Shown: piece by piece, positions 8,510-17,789 of the stretch
How the letters are laid out: every line of letters begins with the position of its first letter
How positions within the stretch are numbered: the stretch's first letter is position 1
Position numbers and translations under genes: made by a program
The notes under the pieces: model-generated
Seen by the model: only the letters and a program-made list of their open reading frames with translations
Database searches by the model: none
Told to the model about the DNA's origin: nothing
NCBI RefSeq assembly: GCF_004765605.1
Contig: NZ_SRLC01000003.1
Span: 434,001-498,000 of the forward strand
DNA length: 64,000 nt
Source: Hymenobacter aquaticus
GTDB taxonomy: Bacteria > Bacteroidota > Bacteroidia > Cytophagales > Hymenobacteraceae
Direction of reading: 5' to 3'

Positions 8510-11038
8510 TTAGTTTACCTGCAGCGTGGCCGTGCGCACTCCGGTCTTGGCCGACGACACTTTCACCACGTACATACCCGTCGGCAGCGCGGCGTGCGTC
8601 ACCAGCAGGGCGTGGCCCTGGTACACGTAATCCTGGGCGTAGAGCTGCTGCCCCAGCAGGTTGTGCACCGTCAGGTGCACGGTTTCACCGGCCGCCACGT
8701 GCGGCTCCACGCTGAAGGCACCCCGGGTAGGGTTGGGAAATACCTCCAGGCGAGTCGGAGCAGTTTCCGGCTGGGCCGCGGCCAGCACTTTTTCAGGCCG
8801 CCACCAGGTTTGGGCGTAGGCCTCGCAGCCCGTGCCCGACACGCTGGCGGCCAGGCTGTTGGTCGTGCAGCTTACAGGCTGAAACTCGGTGGTGAAAGCC
8901 ATAGTGCTGCCCGCCGGAATATGCACCGTGCCTTCCACTTCAATGCTGTTGCCGGCTCGTACCACCAGATTGTTGCCCGCCGAACCGGCGGCGGTGCCAA
9001 ATACCAGCGGACTGAACTCGTCGCCGTAGATTCCCAGGGTCTGGTAGCCCGAGCCCGGCTGCGACACCGGCCAGTAGTCGGTAGCACTGCCCGCCACCGG
9101 GTAGGCATGGGTGACGTTGGCATTGGGCGTTTCCTGCACCGCGTAGTCGTAGACGAGCACAATCGGCGGCTCCGAGGGAGCATCGTTGCGCGTAAACATG
9201 GCCCGCACCCGCACGAAAACCGATACGTCGGCGGGCACCTGGGCCGTGACGCCCTTCAGGCAGTTCACGTTCACGAAGGGCGTCTGAAACTCGATGCTCG
9301 ACGCATTCATCGTATTCACCGTCAGGTTGCCGGCCTCGAACTGCTGCAGCATCGGGTTGCTGGAGCTGGTTACGTGCGTGTTCATGGCGTAGTCGTAGTA
9401 CGTATAGGGGTCGGCCAGCAGGTCGGTGGCGGCAGTGCCGTAGTCGCCGTTGCGGCTGTCGCTGGGCCGGTTGTGCCGCCGGAACACCAGGGCGCCCTGC
9501 ACCGACAGGGGCGTCACGCCGGCCGAGGCATTGAACACCGGGTTCAAATCATTGTTGAGCTTGTACACGACCAGGTCCATATTAGTCGTGAAGGGCTGCT
9601 GGTACCACTGCCGGTTCCAGTCGTCGTACTCATCGTAGTAGCCCCGCTCCAGCAGCACGGTGCGCGGCGCGCTTTTCAGCAGCACGGGCGTGTTGGAGAT
9701 GTTGAAAACCCCCAGCGGGCAGTTGTAGTACGGCAGCGTCGGCCTCACAGCGTCGTTATGCACGGTGCCCGGCGTCTGAATGCGGAGCGTGTTCTGGGAC
9801 GTTATGGTTTCGATTGTGCCCTTCAGGGACATTTCCCCGGTCGAAATGGTGGGCGTAAACGGAATGCTCTTGGCGGCCGTCTCGTCGTCGCTGGGGAACA
9901 TGATACCCAGCACCGGCCCCAGGAAGCTGAGGGCCGGAATAGCGGATGCCACCCCGGAACCCACTTTCAGCGCCTTCTTGAGTATACTTTGAATGGCCGA
10001 GCCACTGGCGTTGCCGTTGGGCGGGGTCGTGAGGTCGGCTACCGTGGTAGCCAGGTCCAGCACGTATTGTTTAAGGTTGGGCCGGCCGGTGGCATCGGTG
10101 CTTGCACCTTTGGCCACGAATTTTTTAACCTCAAGGGCGCCGGAGTTGATCTGACCCAGCACTTTCTGGGCTCCTTTCAGGCCGCTGTTGACGTTGGCAA
10201 TAACCTTTTTACTGTCTGCCACGAACGTGCTGCCACGGGCGACATTGGGCGTAGGCGTGGGCGCGCCGGCCAGAGCGGGCGTGGCTTCCTCGGTGGTAAA
10301 CTTGAACTGCCCGGCCAAATCGACCGTGGATTTTTGAATGGCGTGAATCTGGAATACCAGCTCGGAGCCGGTATACGCCGAGTTGCCGACATTCGGATCC
10401 AGTGTGGTCTGGAAGTCAGCGGAGGCCCATTTTACCGAGCCGGCCGTCGTCACCAGCACCGATACGTAATCGGTGTCGGGATTTGGACTTGTGGTCAGGT
10501 ACGAGTCGGGGGCGCGGCGCAGCACGTTGGCGTTGGACCCCAGCGCCGTAATGCGGAAGCCCGACTGCTTAAGCGAAATCATGGCTCCCTGATTCATGTT
10601 GTTCACATTATTGAGCCATATATACACCCGAATGACGCCGGTGTACTTGTTATAAAGCACAAACCACGGGTGCTCTTCGGCGGCGGCGCAACCAAAATTG
10701 ACCCGCAGCAGCTGCCAGCCCTTGGCTTTGGTATAGTCGCGGGTAGCGGCTATCTGGGCCAGTTGCTCGGTGCTGTTGGTATTCCAGGGAGCCCCCATCA
10801 CCACCGAACTGTTTGAACCTACGGCGCTGCTGTAGGTGTAGGCCGACCAGGTTTTGCGGTAGTTGGGGTCGTATAAATCGACTTCCCAGTTCCAGTTGGG
10901 CTGTCCGCTCACCACATCGGGGGTAGTGATACAGGTGGCGGGTTGCTGGGTCTGGGCCTGGGCCGCAGGCAGCCCGCCCAGCAGTAGCAGGGCAGCCCCA
11001 AGGCCCAGGGCGCGTTGTTGGCGGGTTAGCTTCATCAT
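8510..11038 (-). CDS. T9SS type A sorting-domain-containing secreted protein
   Basis: This 842-aa protein starts with two adjacent Met codons (11038 or 11035) and a signal peptide ending AAQAQ. The last ~80 residues form a type IX secretion sorting domain: EVFPNPTRGAFSV, VHNLLGQQLY, ALPTGMYVVKV and a terminal TLQVN. It should therefore be exported through the outer membrane and either attached to the surface or released. The rest is Thr/Ser/Asn-rich with no domain I can name; a segment near FTTEFQPVSC precedes a Cys-containing linker. It lies 8 bp downstream of the 222-aa gene on the same strand, so the two are almost certainly co-transcribed. Confidence 0.88.
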   Translation of the reverse strand: MMKLTRQQRALGLGAALLLLGGLPAAQAQTQQPATCITTPDVVSGQPNWNWEVDLYDPNYRKTWSAYTYSSAVGSNSSVVMGAPWNTNSTEQLAQIAATRDYTKAKGWQLLRVNFGCAAAEEHPWFVLYNKYTGVIRVYIWLNNVNNMNQGAMISLKQSGFRITALGSNANVLRRAPDSYLTTSPNPDTDYVSVLVTTAGSVKWASADFQTTLDPNVGNSAYTGSELVFQIHAIQKSTVDLAGQFKFTTEEATPALAGAPTPTPNVARGSTFVADSKKVIANVNSGLKGAQKVLGQINSGALEVKKFVAKGASTDATGRPNLKQYVLDLATTVADLTTPPNGNASGSAIQSILKKALKVGSGVASAIPALSFLGPVLGIMFPSDDETAAKSIPFTPTISTGEMSLKGTIETITSQNTLRIQTPGTVHNDAVRPTLPYYNCPLGVFNISNTPVLLKSAPRTVLLERGYYDEYDDWNRQWYQQPFTTNMDLVVYKLNNDLNPVFNASAGVTPLSVQGALVFRRHNRPSDSRNGDYGTAATDLLADPYTYYDYAMNTHVTSSSNPMLQQFEAGNLTVNTMNASSIEFQTPFVNVNCLKGVTAQVPADVSVFVRVRAMFTRNDAPSEPPIVLVYDYAVQETPNANVTHAYPVAGSATDYWPVSQPGSGYQTLGIYGDEFSPLVFGTAAGSAGNNLVVRAGNSIEVEGTVHIPAGSTMAFTTEFQPVSCTTNSLAASVSGTGCEAYAQTWWRPEKVLAAAQPETAPTRLEVFPNPTRGAFSVEPHVAAGETVHLTVHNLLGQQLYAQDYVYQGHALLVTHAALPTGMYVVKVSSAKTGVRTATLQVN

Positions 11039-11046
11039 ACCCCCGC

Positions 11047-11715
11047 TTATTTGATGGCCTGGGTTGCTTCCAGCTTCTCGATACGCTCGGTCGCCTCAAT
11101 CAGGTGCAGCGTCAGCTCTTCCAATTTTTTCAGCAGCAGCACGTTCATGGCGGTCAGATCCACGCCATTCTGCTGAACGTCGGCGGTGGTGGGCACTTCG
11201 GGCAAATGCTTGTAGCGCGCCACGTAAGACTTCACTTCCTTAAGGGGCATCCGGACGTAGCTGGGTTCAAACACGTAGTCGGCCCAGCCGCTGGGGTTGG
11301 TGATATAGAGCGACTGTGCTACAATTTTACCATCGACGCAGAGCCGGTAATCCGGTTGCGACTGGGGCATCTGCGCCCCGATCTGCACTTTGCCGTCCTG
11401 GGTAATGCGCAGCTGCGACACCCAGCCCCCACCGCCCGTGCGCGTGTAGAAAGTGTGCGATGTTCCCGAGGGGTTTACCGCGTTATAGCCGGCGATGTAG
11501 CCAATACTACCCGCCCGCGAGGCATCAGCGGAGTTGTTATTGATCATCTCCACGTAGGAACCCGCGCCGCCGCTGGGTGCCTGCTGGATGTAAAAGTTGC
11601 CGGTGGCCTGGTTGCCGATTACCGAGTTGGAACCAAAGGCGGGAGCCTGGGCCGCAGCATGCTGGGCGGCCCCCAGGCACAGGCTGGTTACTACAAGCGT
11701 AAGAATTGATTTCAT
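11047..11715 (-). CDS. Secreted tail-fibre-like protein with C-terminal coiled coil
   Basis: This is a 222-aa exported protein with signal peptide MKSILTLVVTSLCLGAAQHA and cleavage near AAA-QAP. The middle contains repeats of short beta strands (GNQATGNFYI, SQLRITQDGKVQIG). The C-terminal block reads DYVFEPSYVRMPLKEVKSYV, HLPEVPTTADVQQNGVDLTAMN, then LLLKKLEELTLHLIEATERIEKLEA, a coiled coil. This C-terminal block is a recurring feature of Bacteroidota surface proteins that resemble phage tail-fibre ends and may promote trimerisation. It is the first gene of a two-gene unit with the T9SS substrate (8-bp gap), suggesting they act together at the surface. Function is unproven. Confidence 0.8.
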   Translation of the reverse strand: MKSILTLVVTSLCLGAAQHAAAQAPAFGSNSVIGNQATGNFYIQQAPSGGAGSYVEMINNNSADASRAGSIGYIAGYNAVNPSGTSHTFYTRTGGGGWVSQLRITQDGKVQIGAQMPQSQPDYRLCVDGKIVAQSLYITNPSGWADYVFEPSYVRMPLKEVKSYVARYKHLPEVPTTADVQQNGVDLTAMNVLLLKKLEELTLHLIEATERIEKLEATQAIK

Positions 11716-11985
11716 TGGAGCAGGATTGATGGCTTAGAAATAAAAAGACGACTACAGGCCCTACCATTGGCGATATGGATCTGCGGCCAAAACTGTCAGC
11801 CCTGAGTCAGTCTCCGAAATTTGATACACCAACACCGGGTTTGCCACGGACCAACTCACCGGCCCGTTATAACAACAGGCTGTTGGGCGAATACTTTTAC
11901 GGCTGGCAGCGCGGTCAATTCGTAGCCGGTCCATACTGCACCGTAATCTTATGCGTTAATTTGAAGCTTCAAACGCCCCGCTTCC

Positions 11986-12978
11986 ATGACGACTTGCCGC
12001 CCCCACCGCCCCCCCTTGCTGCTCCTACTCGGTTGGCTGGCAACCTCCTGCTCCTCTGACCTGAACTCGGACCCCAACCCGTATCTGGATCTGGTGGGCA
12101 GCGCCCGCTACGTCAGCACCAACCGCACCATCGGCACTCCCGGCGACACGCTCACCAGCAAGGTGTACGCCGCCATTGCCAACCTGGCCGGCAGCGACTC
12201 GCTCCAGCGCCTGCGCATCACGGTGACGTACAGCCCCCAGAAAAACCCGCTGTCGTACCCGGCCGGCTACGACCCGCGGAGTGTGGAAGGCCAGCAGGAA
12301 GAGCTGGTATACCTCGACACCGCGCTGCGGGCCAAGCCGCCGCTGAAGGAGCTGGCGTTTCAGTTTACTTATGGCACTCGCACTACCTCGGGGCGGGAGC
12401 TGTGGCGCTTCGAAATCGAGGACAGCCAGCAGCGCACCGCCAGCCGCAGCTACCGCCTCACACTGCGCAATTCCGACTCGGCCTTGGTGTACCACCGCTA
12501 CGCCGTGCGGCTGCAACGGGCCAACACGGCCGCCAGCCGCAGCTACCTGGCGCTGCTGCCGGGCCTCACCCTGCCCAAGTTCACGGTGCGCACCAACCCG
12601 GCCGCCCAGCAGCTGATTGACCTGATTTATTTGCCCACCGCCGCCGGCGTGGTGCTGGCCTCCCCTGCCAGCCCGGAAGCTAAGCCCTATCTGGGCTCTA
12701 CCTCCACCTGGGCCACCGCCAACCGCCGGACCACGCAGCTCCGCTTCGTAAGCCGTAGCGACAGTACCGGCTTTGGCTCGGCTACTTCCGCGGCAAGCTT
12801 CCAGGCAATTTTCGGCCGTGCACCCGTGCCCGCAGATCCAAGCTCAACGGGCTTGCTAAAGAAAAACCAGTTGGTAGCCTTCCTCACGGCTGATAATAAG
12901 TATGGCTTACTGCTGGTGCAGGATGTCAAGACCACGCCGGTACCTACCCTGAATCTGCAGGTCCGCATTGCCAAGTAA
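11986..12978 (+). CDS. Lipoprotein of unknown function
   Basis: This 330-aa protein has a lipoprotein signal with LATSC (lipidation at Cys22) and then an Asn/Asp-rich linker (SSDLNSDPNP). The body is predicted beta-rich and contains strand-like stretches such as LQRLRITVTYSPQKN and LKELAFQFTYGTRT. I do not recognise a family. The upstream 270 bp separate it from the divergent tail-fibre-like gene and hold no other feature I can support. It ends 13 bp before a bidirectional terminator shared with the convergent OmpP1-like gene. Confidence 0.75.
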   Translation: MTTCRPHRPPLLLLLGWLATSCSSDLNSDPNPYLDLVGSARYVSTNRTIGTPGDTLTSKVYAAIANLAGSDSLQRLRITVTYSPQKNPLSYPAGYDPRSVEGQQEELVYLDTALRAKPPLKELAFQFTYGTRTTSGRELWRFEIEDSQQRTASRSYRLTLRNSDSALVYHRYAVRLQRANTAASRSYLALLPGLTLPKFTVRTNPAAQQLIDLIYLPTAAGVVLASPASPEAKPYLGSTSTWATANRRTTQLRFVSRSDSTGFGSATSAASFQAIFGRAPVPADPSSTGLLKKNQLVAFLTADNKYGLLLVQDVKTTPVPTLNLQVRIAK

Positions 12979-12991
12979 ATTCCTGACCAAC

Positions 12992-13026
12992 AAAAAGGCC
13001 GCCCTGTATCCACAGGGCGGCCTTTT
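12992..13026. terminator. Bidirectional rho-independent terminator
   Basis: Arms AAAAAGGCCGCCCTGT and ACAGGGCGGCCTTTTT surround a 3-nt loop between the convergent genes ending at 12978 and 13046. The A-run and T-run serve both strands. Confidence 0.9.
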
Positions 13027-13045
13027 TGCTGCTACGCTATGCTGG

Positions 13046-14557
13046 TTAGAAGGTCCAGCCAGCCGTAACGGTAGTCGTGTAGCGGTTGCCATCGATACCG
13101 ATTACGGGCGCACCGTTTTCGAGGGCATACGGGCTGTAGAAGCGCTTGCTGGTGCCATACACGCCGGCCACGTCCACGAAGAAATTACTCTGCCGAATGC
13201 CAGCGCCGGCCGTAAAGTAATTCTGGGTCCGGTCGAAGTCGTTCTGCTTGTAGGGGTCGCCGTAGCGGGCGTAGCCGGCCCGCAGCCGGAAGATGTCGAA
13301 GCGCAGCTCGCCGCCCACCCGCACGTTCACCGCCGACCGGTACAGCTGGCGAATGTTGTCGTTATCCGTATCAAAGAAGTAGTCGTTGCTAACCGCCGGG
13401 TCGCTGTTATCATTGCTGAGGCGGGCACTGCCGTAGTTAAGGTATTCTACATCCCCACTCACGAAGCCGTGCTTACCGATAATGGCTGCCACCCCACCCG
13501 AAGCCTTGAACGGCGTTGTCAGGGCGTAGTTGAACTCGCCGGGGTCCGAGGCTTCGCTGGCCGAGGTAATGGTCTTACCGCCGCCAGTATCAATCGGCTG
13601 ATCATACGTCACGTTCATCGACTCGCCATACGTTTCCGACAAGGTCATGTAGGTCGGCGTCTGGATCGAGGCACCGACGCGAATCACGTCGTTGGCTCGG
13701 TAGATGGCCCCGATACGTGCGTTGATACCAGCTCCGCGGGTTTCCAGCGTCTCGCGGTAGGAAAGGGAGCCGAAAGCGGTACCAACCGCCGCGCTGGGCG
13801 CCGCTGGGTCGTTGGCCGTCAGTGTACTGGTAGAAGAGTAGCGCGTGCTGATGATACCGATAGCGCCGCCGATGTAAAGCCGGTCGCGGTAGCTGGCGCC
13901 GTATCCTAGGTCAAACTGGGTTTGGGAACCGGTGGTCAGCACGGTTTCCTCCTGGTTCAGGTTACCGCGCGATGCCTTGTAATCCGCCGGAACGTAGTAC
14001 CCTTTCGAGTCCTTCTCCGTCAGATAAGTGTTGTAGGCCAAGTCGTCCAGGGGGTCCGGATCGTAGCCAACCCGGTCCTTCCGTTCGCTCAGGCGCTGAA
14101 AGATATCTTGCTCGGCACTAGGCTTGCCCCGGTAGCGGAAGCGCTGGTTGAAGTCGTTGAGGCGGGTGAGGCCCAGCGCAAAGGTGCCCCCGCGCCAATT
14201 GTTGTTGTCACTATCGGGCCTCCGATTCACAAAGGCCGCGCCCAGGCTACCAATAAACAGACTGTTGCGGTTATCAGACGTCGTGGTGCCCAGGCCGGTG
14301 CTTTCGGTGCTTCCCAGGCCCAGGCCCGGCGAGAAGCTGAACTCCGAGCGCTGGTACATGCCTAAGCCGGCGGGGTTGGTTACTAAGCTGCCTAGGTCGG
14401 CACCCACGGCCACGTTAGCACCACCGCTGCCCAACGTGCGGGCAGTGCCCCCGAATTGGGTCTGGGAAAACCGCAGCGCGTCTACCTGGTATTGGGCAAA
14501 GCCGTAGCTGGCCTGGCCTACGAAGGCCACGGCGAGCAGATATTTTAGGTTTTTCAT
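13046..14557 (-). CDS. OmpP1/FadL/TodX family outer-membrane transporter
   Basis: This 503-aa outer-membrane beta-barrel carries a signal peptide (MKNLKYLLAVAFVGQASYGFA) and the family N-terminus DALRFSQTQFGGTARTLGSG followed by GADLGSLVTNPAGLGMYQ, the hatch-region pattern of FadL-like channels for hydrophobic compounds. The C-terminus ends in an aromatic residue (TTTVTAGWTF), as expected for barrel assembly. In this phylum many members have unknown substrates, so fatty-acid uptake is only a family-level guess. It lies 60 bp downstream of the Tyr/Gly-rich lipoprotein gene, probably in one transcript. Confidence 0.88.
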   Translation of the reverse strand: MKNLKYLLAVAFVGQASYGFAQYQVDALRFSQTQFGGTARTLGSGGANVAVGADLGSLVTNPAGLGMYQRSEFSFSPGLGLGSTESTGLGTTTSDNRNSLFIGSLGAAFVNRRPDSDNNNWRGGTFALGLTRLNDFNQRFRYRGKPSAEQDIFQRLSERKDRVGYDPDPLDDLAYNTYLTEKDSKGYYVPADYKASRGNLNQEETVLTTGSQTQFDLGYGASYRDRLYIGGAIGIISTRYSSTSTLTANDPAAPSAAVGTAFGSLSYRETLETRGAGINARIGAIYRANDVIRVGASIQTPTYMTLSETYGESMNVTYDQPIDTGGGKTITSASEASDPGEFNYALTTPFKASGGVAAIIGKHGFVSGDVEYLNYGSARLSNDNSDPAVSNDYFFDTDNDNIRQLYRSAVNVRVGGELRFDIFRLRAGYARYGDPYKQNDFDRTQNYFTAGAGIRQSNFFVDVAGVYGTSKRFYSPYALENGAPVIGIDGNRYTTTVTAGWTF

Positions 14558-14616
14558 GGGAAGGAAAGGAAGTGGCCGACTAGATGCCGGCCACGATAGG
14601 ATTTCCAGATAACTAC

Positions 14617-15987
14617 TTACTCACCACGGCCCCGGCCGCTGCTGCGGCCACCGCCGCCACCGCTGTTGCCGCCGCCCATAGAGGGCGAGGAGCTGCCACG
14701 GGAAGGCTCCGAGTACGAGCGGCTTGGGGCCTCATAGCTCCGCTGCGGAGCTTCGTACGTGCGCTGGGGCTGCTGCGGCGAGTTGTAGACGCGCTGCCGC
14801 CGAACGGGCTGCTCTACGGCTTGGCCACCCGAGTTCTGCCCGTCGTTCTGGCTACCCTGGTTCATGTTGCCAAAACGACGACGCTGCTCGTAGTTCGGGG
14901 CCGAGGGAGTCGAAACGCCTTGTTCCCCGGTATTCTCCACGGTGCGCCAGCGGCGGGTGTTGCCCTGCGTCACCTGAGGTTGCTCCATGCCTTGCTCCCG
15001 CGTGCCACCGCCCTCTACTACCCGCCCCCGGGTATCTTCGAAGATAGCCGAGCGGCTGCGGCCCGAGCGCACGTTGGGAGTAGTGGAAACCGGCGTTTCG
15101 GTTACGCCACCCGCGGCCTGCGGCTGAGCCTGGCGGCCGCGGCCATTCCAGGAAGGCGTGGCGGTGCTGGTCCCCGTCGCATTGCCCGTGGAGGTAACAC
15201 CATCGACGGGAGCAGCCACGCCGCCTTCCCGTCCGCGGCCCCGACCGGAGCCGGCATCGGTAGTCGTGCGGCCACTGGCCGTCGTAGCTTCTACGCTCCG
15301 GCCGCTACGTGGGCCATACCGCACGTTGCGCACGGTACCACCGTAGCCATAATTGCTGTTGCGGTATAAGCCGTTGCGGTAGCCGTCGTAGTAGCCCAGG
15401 CCATAGCCACCGCCGTAACCGTAGCCACCGTAACCGTACCCATAGCCGCCGTAGCCGTAGCGCCAGGGGTTGTAATAGGGCCGGCCAATGCCGATGTTGA
15501 TAATTACGGCCGAGCCACCGTAGTATGGGCCGTAGAAGGGGTCATAATAGCCGTAGCCGGGGCCCCAGCTGTAGGGCGAGTAGCCGTAGGAATACACCCC
15601 GCCGCCGTACCAGAACGGGTCGGAGTAGAAGGGGTCGTAGTAACCGTAGCCAAAGCTGCGGTACACGGGCTGGTGAAAGCGCCGGATCCGGGCCGAGTAG
15701 CTGTAGTCGTCATCGTAATATTCTGAGCTGCCACCCTGGGCCGACGAACGGCCAGAACCGGAGCTGGCGTAGTCCGGATTGGTTTCTGCGTCGGAGGAGG
15801 TGTTGTCCTGCGGCGAGTTATCCGGGGCCGACGCCGTGCTGCGCGCCGGGGCGTTGTAAGTCGTGCGGTCTTTCGACGAATAATACACCCCGTCGCCCTC
15901 CGTGGAGGTAAGACCCGAGGTTGTTGCGCAGCCGCCCAGCGCGAGCAGGGCCATGGCGGGCAAAACGGTATTAAGGATTGATTTCAT
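14617..15987 (-). CDS. Tyr/Gly-rich low-complexity lipoprotein
   Basis: This 456-aa protein has a lipoprotein signal (LLALGGCA, lipidation at Cys20). Residues ~110-210 are extremely rich in Tyr, Gly, Pro and Phe in short repeats such as YGYYDPFYS and GYGGYGYGYGG. The following ~200 residues are Arg/Gln/Gly-rich with repeated GRGR and TYEAPQRSYEAP-type units, and the tail is GGGNSGGGGGRSSGRGRGE. It is a genuine frame (lipobox, single long frame, upstream of ompP1) but no enzymatic domain is visible. Similar Tyr-rich lipoproteins in Bacteroidota are annotated as hypothetical. The sequence suggests a disordered, possibly self-associating, surface or periplasmic protein. Confidence 0.8.
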   Translation of the reverse strand: MKSILNTVLPAMALLALGGCATTSGLTSTEGDGVYYSSKDRTTYNAPARSTASAPDNSPQDNTSSDAETNPDYASSGSGRSSAQGGSSEYYDDDYSYSARIRRFHQPVYRSFGYGYYDPFYSDPFWYGGGVYSYGYSPYSWGPGYGYYDPFYGPYYGGSAVIINIGIGRPYYNPWRYGYGGYGYGYGGYGYGGGYGLGYYDGYRNGLYRNSNYGYGGTVRNVRYGPRSGRSVEATTASGRTTTDAGSGRGRGREGGVAAPVDGVTSTGNATGTSTATPSWNGRGRQAQPQAAGGVTETPVSTTPNVRSGRSRSAIFEDTRGRVVEGGGTREQGMEQPQVTQGNTRRWRTVENTGEQGVSTPSAPNYEQRRRFGNMNQGSQNDGQNSGGQAVEQPVRRQRVYNSPQQPQRTYEAPQRSYEAPSRSYSEPSRGSSSPSMGGGNSGGGGGRSSGRGRGE

Positions 15988-16182
15988 GGCTGCTGACGCT
16001 GAAAAGGAGACCTTGCAAGGAACAGAGGGGAGAAACCGCCGAATGGTTGCCTGACTTCTATAGACTGGCGCGGTGAGCTCCAGTTTAATAACGTAATTTG
16101 GCCCCGAAACGGTGCCCTTTTCCTATGACAAATCTTATACCAGATTGGGGAACTATTTCGCTTACCCAAAGATACCTCGAAG

Positions 16183-17658
16183 ATGAGTAAAAGTTTGCCG
16201 AAACGCAGCGAAGATTATTCGCTGTGGTACAACGAGTTGGTAAAGCGGGCCGGCCTGGCCGAAAACTCCGCCGTGCGGGGCTGCATGGTCATCAAACCCT
16301 ACGGCTACGCCATCTGGGAGAAGATGCAGCGCCAGCTCGACGACATGTTCAAGCGCACGGGCCACCAGAATGCGTATTTCCCGCTGTTCGTGCCCAAAAG
16401 CCTGTTTGAAGCCGAGGAAAAAAACGCGGAAGGCTTTGCCAAGGAATGCGCCGTAGTAACCCACTACCGCCTGCAGAACGACCCGGACAAGCCCGGCAAG
16501 CTCCGCGTGGACCCCAACGCCAAGCTTGAAGAAGAGCTGATCGTGCGGCCCACTTCGGAGGCTATTATCTGGAGCACCTACAAAAACTGGATTCAGAGCT
16601 ACCGCGACCTGCCCCTGCTGATCAACCAGTGGGCCAACGTGGTGCGCTGGGAGATGCGCACCCGCCTGTTTTTGCGCACCGCTGAGTTCCTCTGGCAGGA
16701 AGGCCACACGGCCCACGCCACCGCCGAGGAAGCCGTAGCCGAAACCCGGCAGATGCTGGAAGTGTACGCCCAGTTTGCCGAGGAATGGATGGCGCTGCCC
16801 GTAGTGAAAGGCGTGAAAACCGAGAATGAGCGGTTTGCCGGCGCCCTCGACACGTATTGCATCGAAGGCTTGATGCAGGATGGCAAGGCGCTGCAGGCCG
16901 GTACCTCGCACTTCCTGGGCCAGAACTTCGCCAAGGCCTTCGACGTGCAGTTTACCAACAAGGAAGGCCAGCTGGAGCACGTATGGGGTACCTCGTGGGG
17001 GGTAAGCACCCGCCTGATGGGCGCCCTGATCATGAGCCATTCCGACGACGAAGGCCTGGTGCTGCCGCCTAAGCTGGCCCCGATTCAGGTGGTCATCGTG
17101 CCGATTTACAAGACCGGCCAGCTGGAAGAACTCACCGAGCGGATCCGGCCCATGCAGCTGGGCCTGGCCGAGCGCGGCATCAGCGTGAAGTTTGACGACC
17201 GGGACACCGAGCGGCCCGGCTTCAAGTTTGCCGAGTGGGAGCTGAAAGGCGTGCCGGTGCGCATTGCCGTGGGCATGCGTGACCTGGACAACGGCACCGT
17301 GGAAGTGGCTCGCCGCGACACGAAGGAGAAAATGAACCTGCCGCTGGCCGACATCGTGAACAGCGTAGACCAGCTGCTGACCGACATCCAAACCAACATC
17401 TACCAGCGCGCCCTGAACTTCCGCGAAACGCATACCACCCGCGTGGATACGTACGAGGAGTTCAAGCAGGCCCTGGAAGGCGAAGGCGGCTTCGTGGTGG
17501 CCCACTGGGACGGCACTTCCGAAACCGAGGAGCGCATCAAAGAGGAAACTAAGGCGACTATCCGCTGCATTGCCCTGAACGAGCCCGAGGAAGAAGGCAC
17601 CTGCATCCTGACCGGCAAGCCCAGCAGCCGGCGCGTGTACTTCGCCCGGGCCTACTAG
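16183..17658 (+). CDS. proS: Prolyl-tRNA synthetase, archaeal/eukaryotic-type
   Basis: This 491-aa class II aminoacyl-tRNA synthetase charges tRNA-Pro. Its N-terminus (KRSEDYSLWYNELVKRAGLA, then GCMVIKPYGYAIWEKMQ) and the class II motif 2 region VVRWEMRTRLFLRTAEFLWQEGHTAHA are those of the short ProS without the bacterial editing insertion. The anticodon-binding domain follows from about residue 300 (QVVIVPIYKTG) and the C-terminal zinc-like domain region includes EEEGTCILTGKPSSRRVYFARAY. Length matches this subgroup, which is common in Bacteroidota. A 195-bp gap separates it from the divergent lipoprotein gene. Confidence 0.97.
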   Translation: MSKSLPKRSEDYSLWYNELVKRAGLAENSAVRGCMVIKPYGYAIWEKMQRQLDDMFKRTGHQNAYFPLFVPKSLFEAEEKNAEGFAKECAVVTHYRLQNDPDKPGKLRVDPNAKLEEELIVRPTSEAIIWSTYKNWIQSYRDLPLLINQWANVVRWEMRTRLFLRTAEFLWQEGHTAHATAEEAVAETRQMLEVYAQFAEEWMALPVVKGVKTENERFAGALDTYCIEGLMQDGKALQAGTSHFLGQNFAKAFDVQFTNKEGQLEHVWGTSWGVSTRLMGALIMSHSDDEGLVLPPKLAPIQVVIVPIYKTGQLEELTERIRPMQLGLAERGISVKFDDRDTERPGFKFAEWELKGVPVRIAVGMRDLDNGTVEVARRDTKEKMNLPLADIVNSVDQLLTDIQTNIYQRALNFRETHTTRVDTYEEFKQALEGEGGFVVAHWDGTSETEERIKEETKATIRCIALNEPEEEGTCILTGKPSSRRVYFARAY

Positions 17659-17744
17659 ACCACGAATCGGCTACGCCGAGCTCCGTTCCGACGGATTTCT
17701 CGGATTGGCCGGATTTCGGGACGCTCTGTTGTCCCGACTTAACC

Positions 17745-17777
17745 AAAAGCCCTGCTACCACTGGTAGCGGGGCTTTT
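17745..17777. terminator. Bidirectional rho-independent terminator
   Basis: AAAAGCCC-GCTACCA pairs with TGGTAGC-GGGCTTTT (one internal T/G position) between the convergent ends of proS (17658) and the small minus-strand gene (17790). Confidence 0.85.
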
Positions 17778-17789
17778 GATTTTGGGCAG

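Noticed and set aside
8501..10816. A 771-codon plus-strand open frame opposite the T9SS substrate gene
   Set aside because: It is the antisense shadow of a clear minus-strand gene with signal peptide and sorting domain, and its translation has no recognisable motifs and biased composition.
16167..16174. A TATCTTTG match to the Bacteroidota -7 promoter box on the minus strand upstream of the Tyr/Gly-rich lipoprotein gene
   Set aside because: No TTG-type -33 element lies about 19 bp upstream, so I could not support a promoter.
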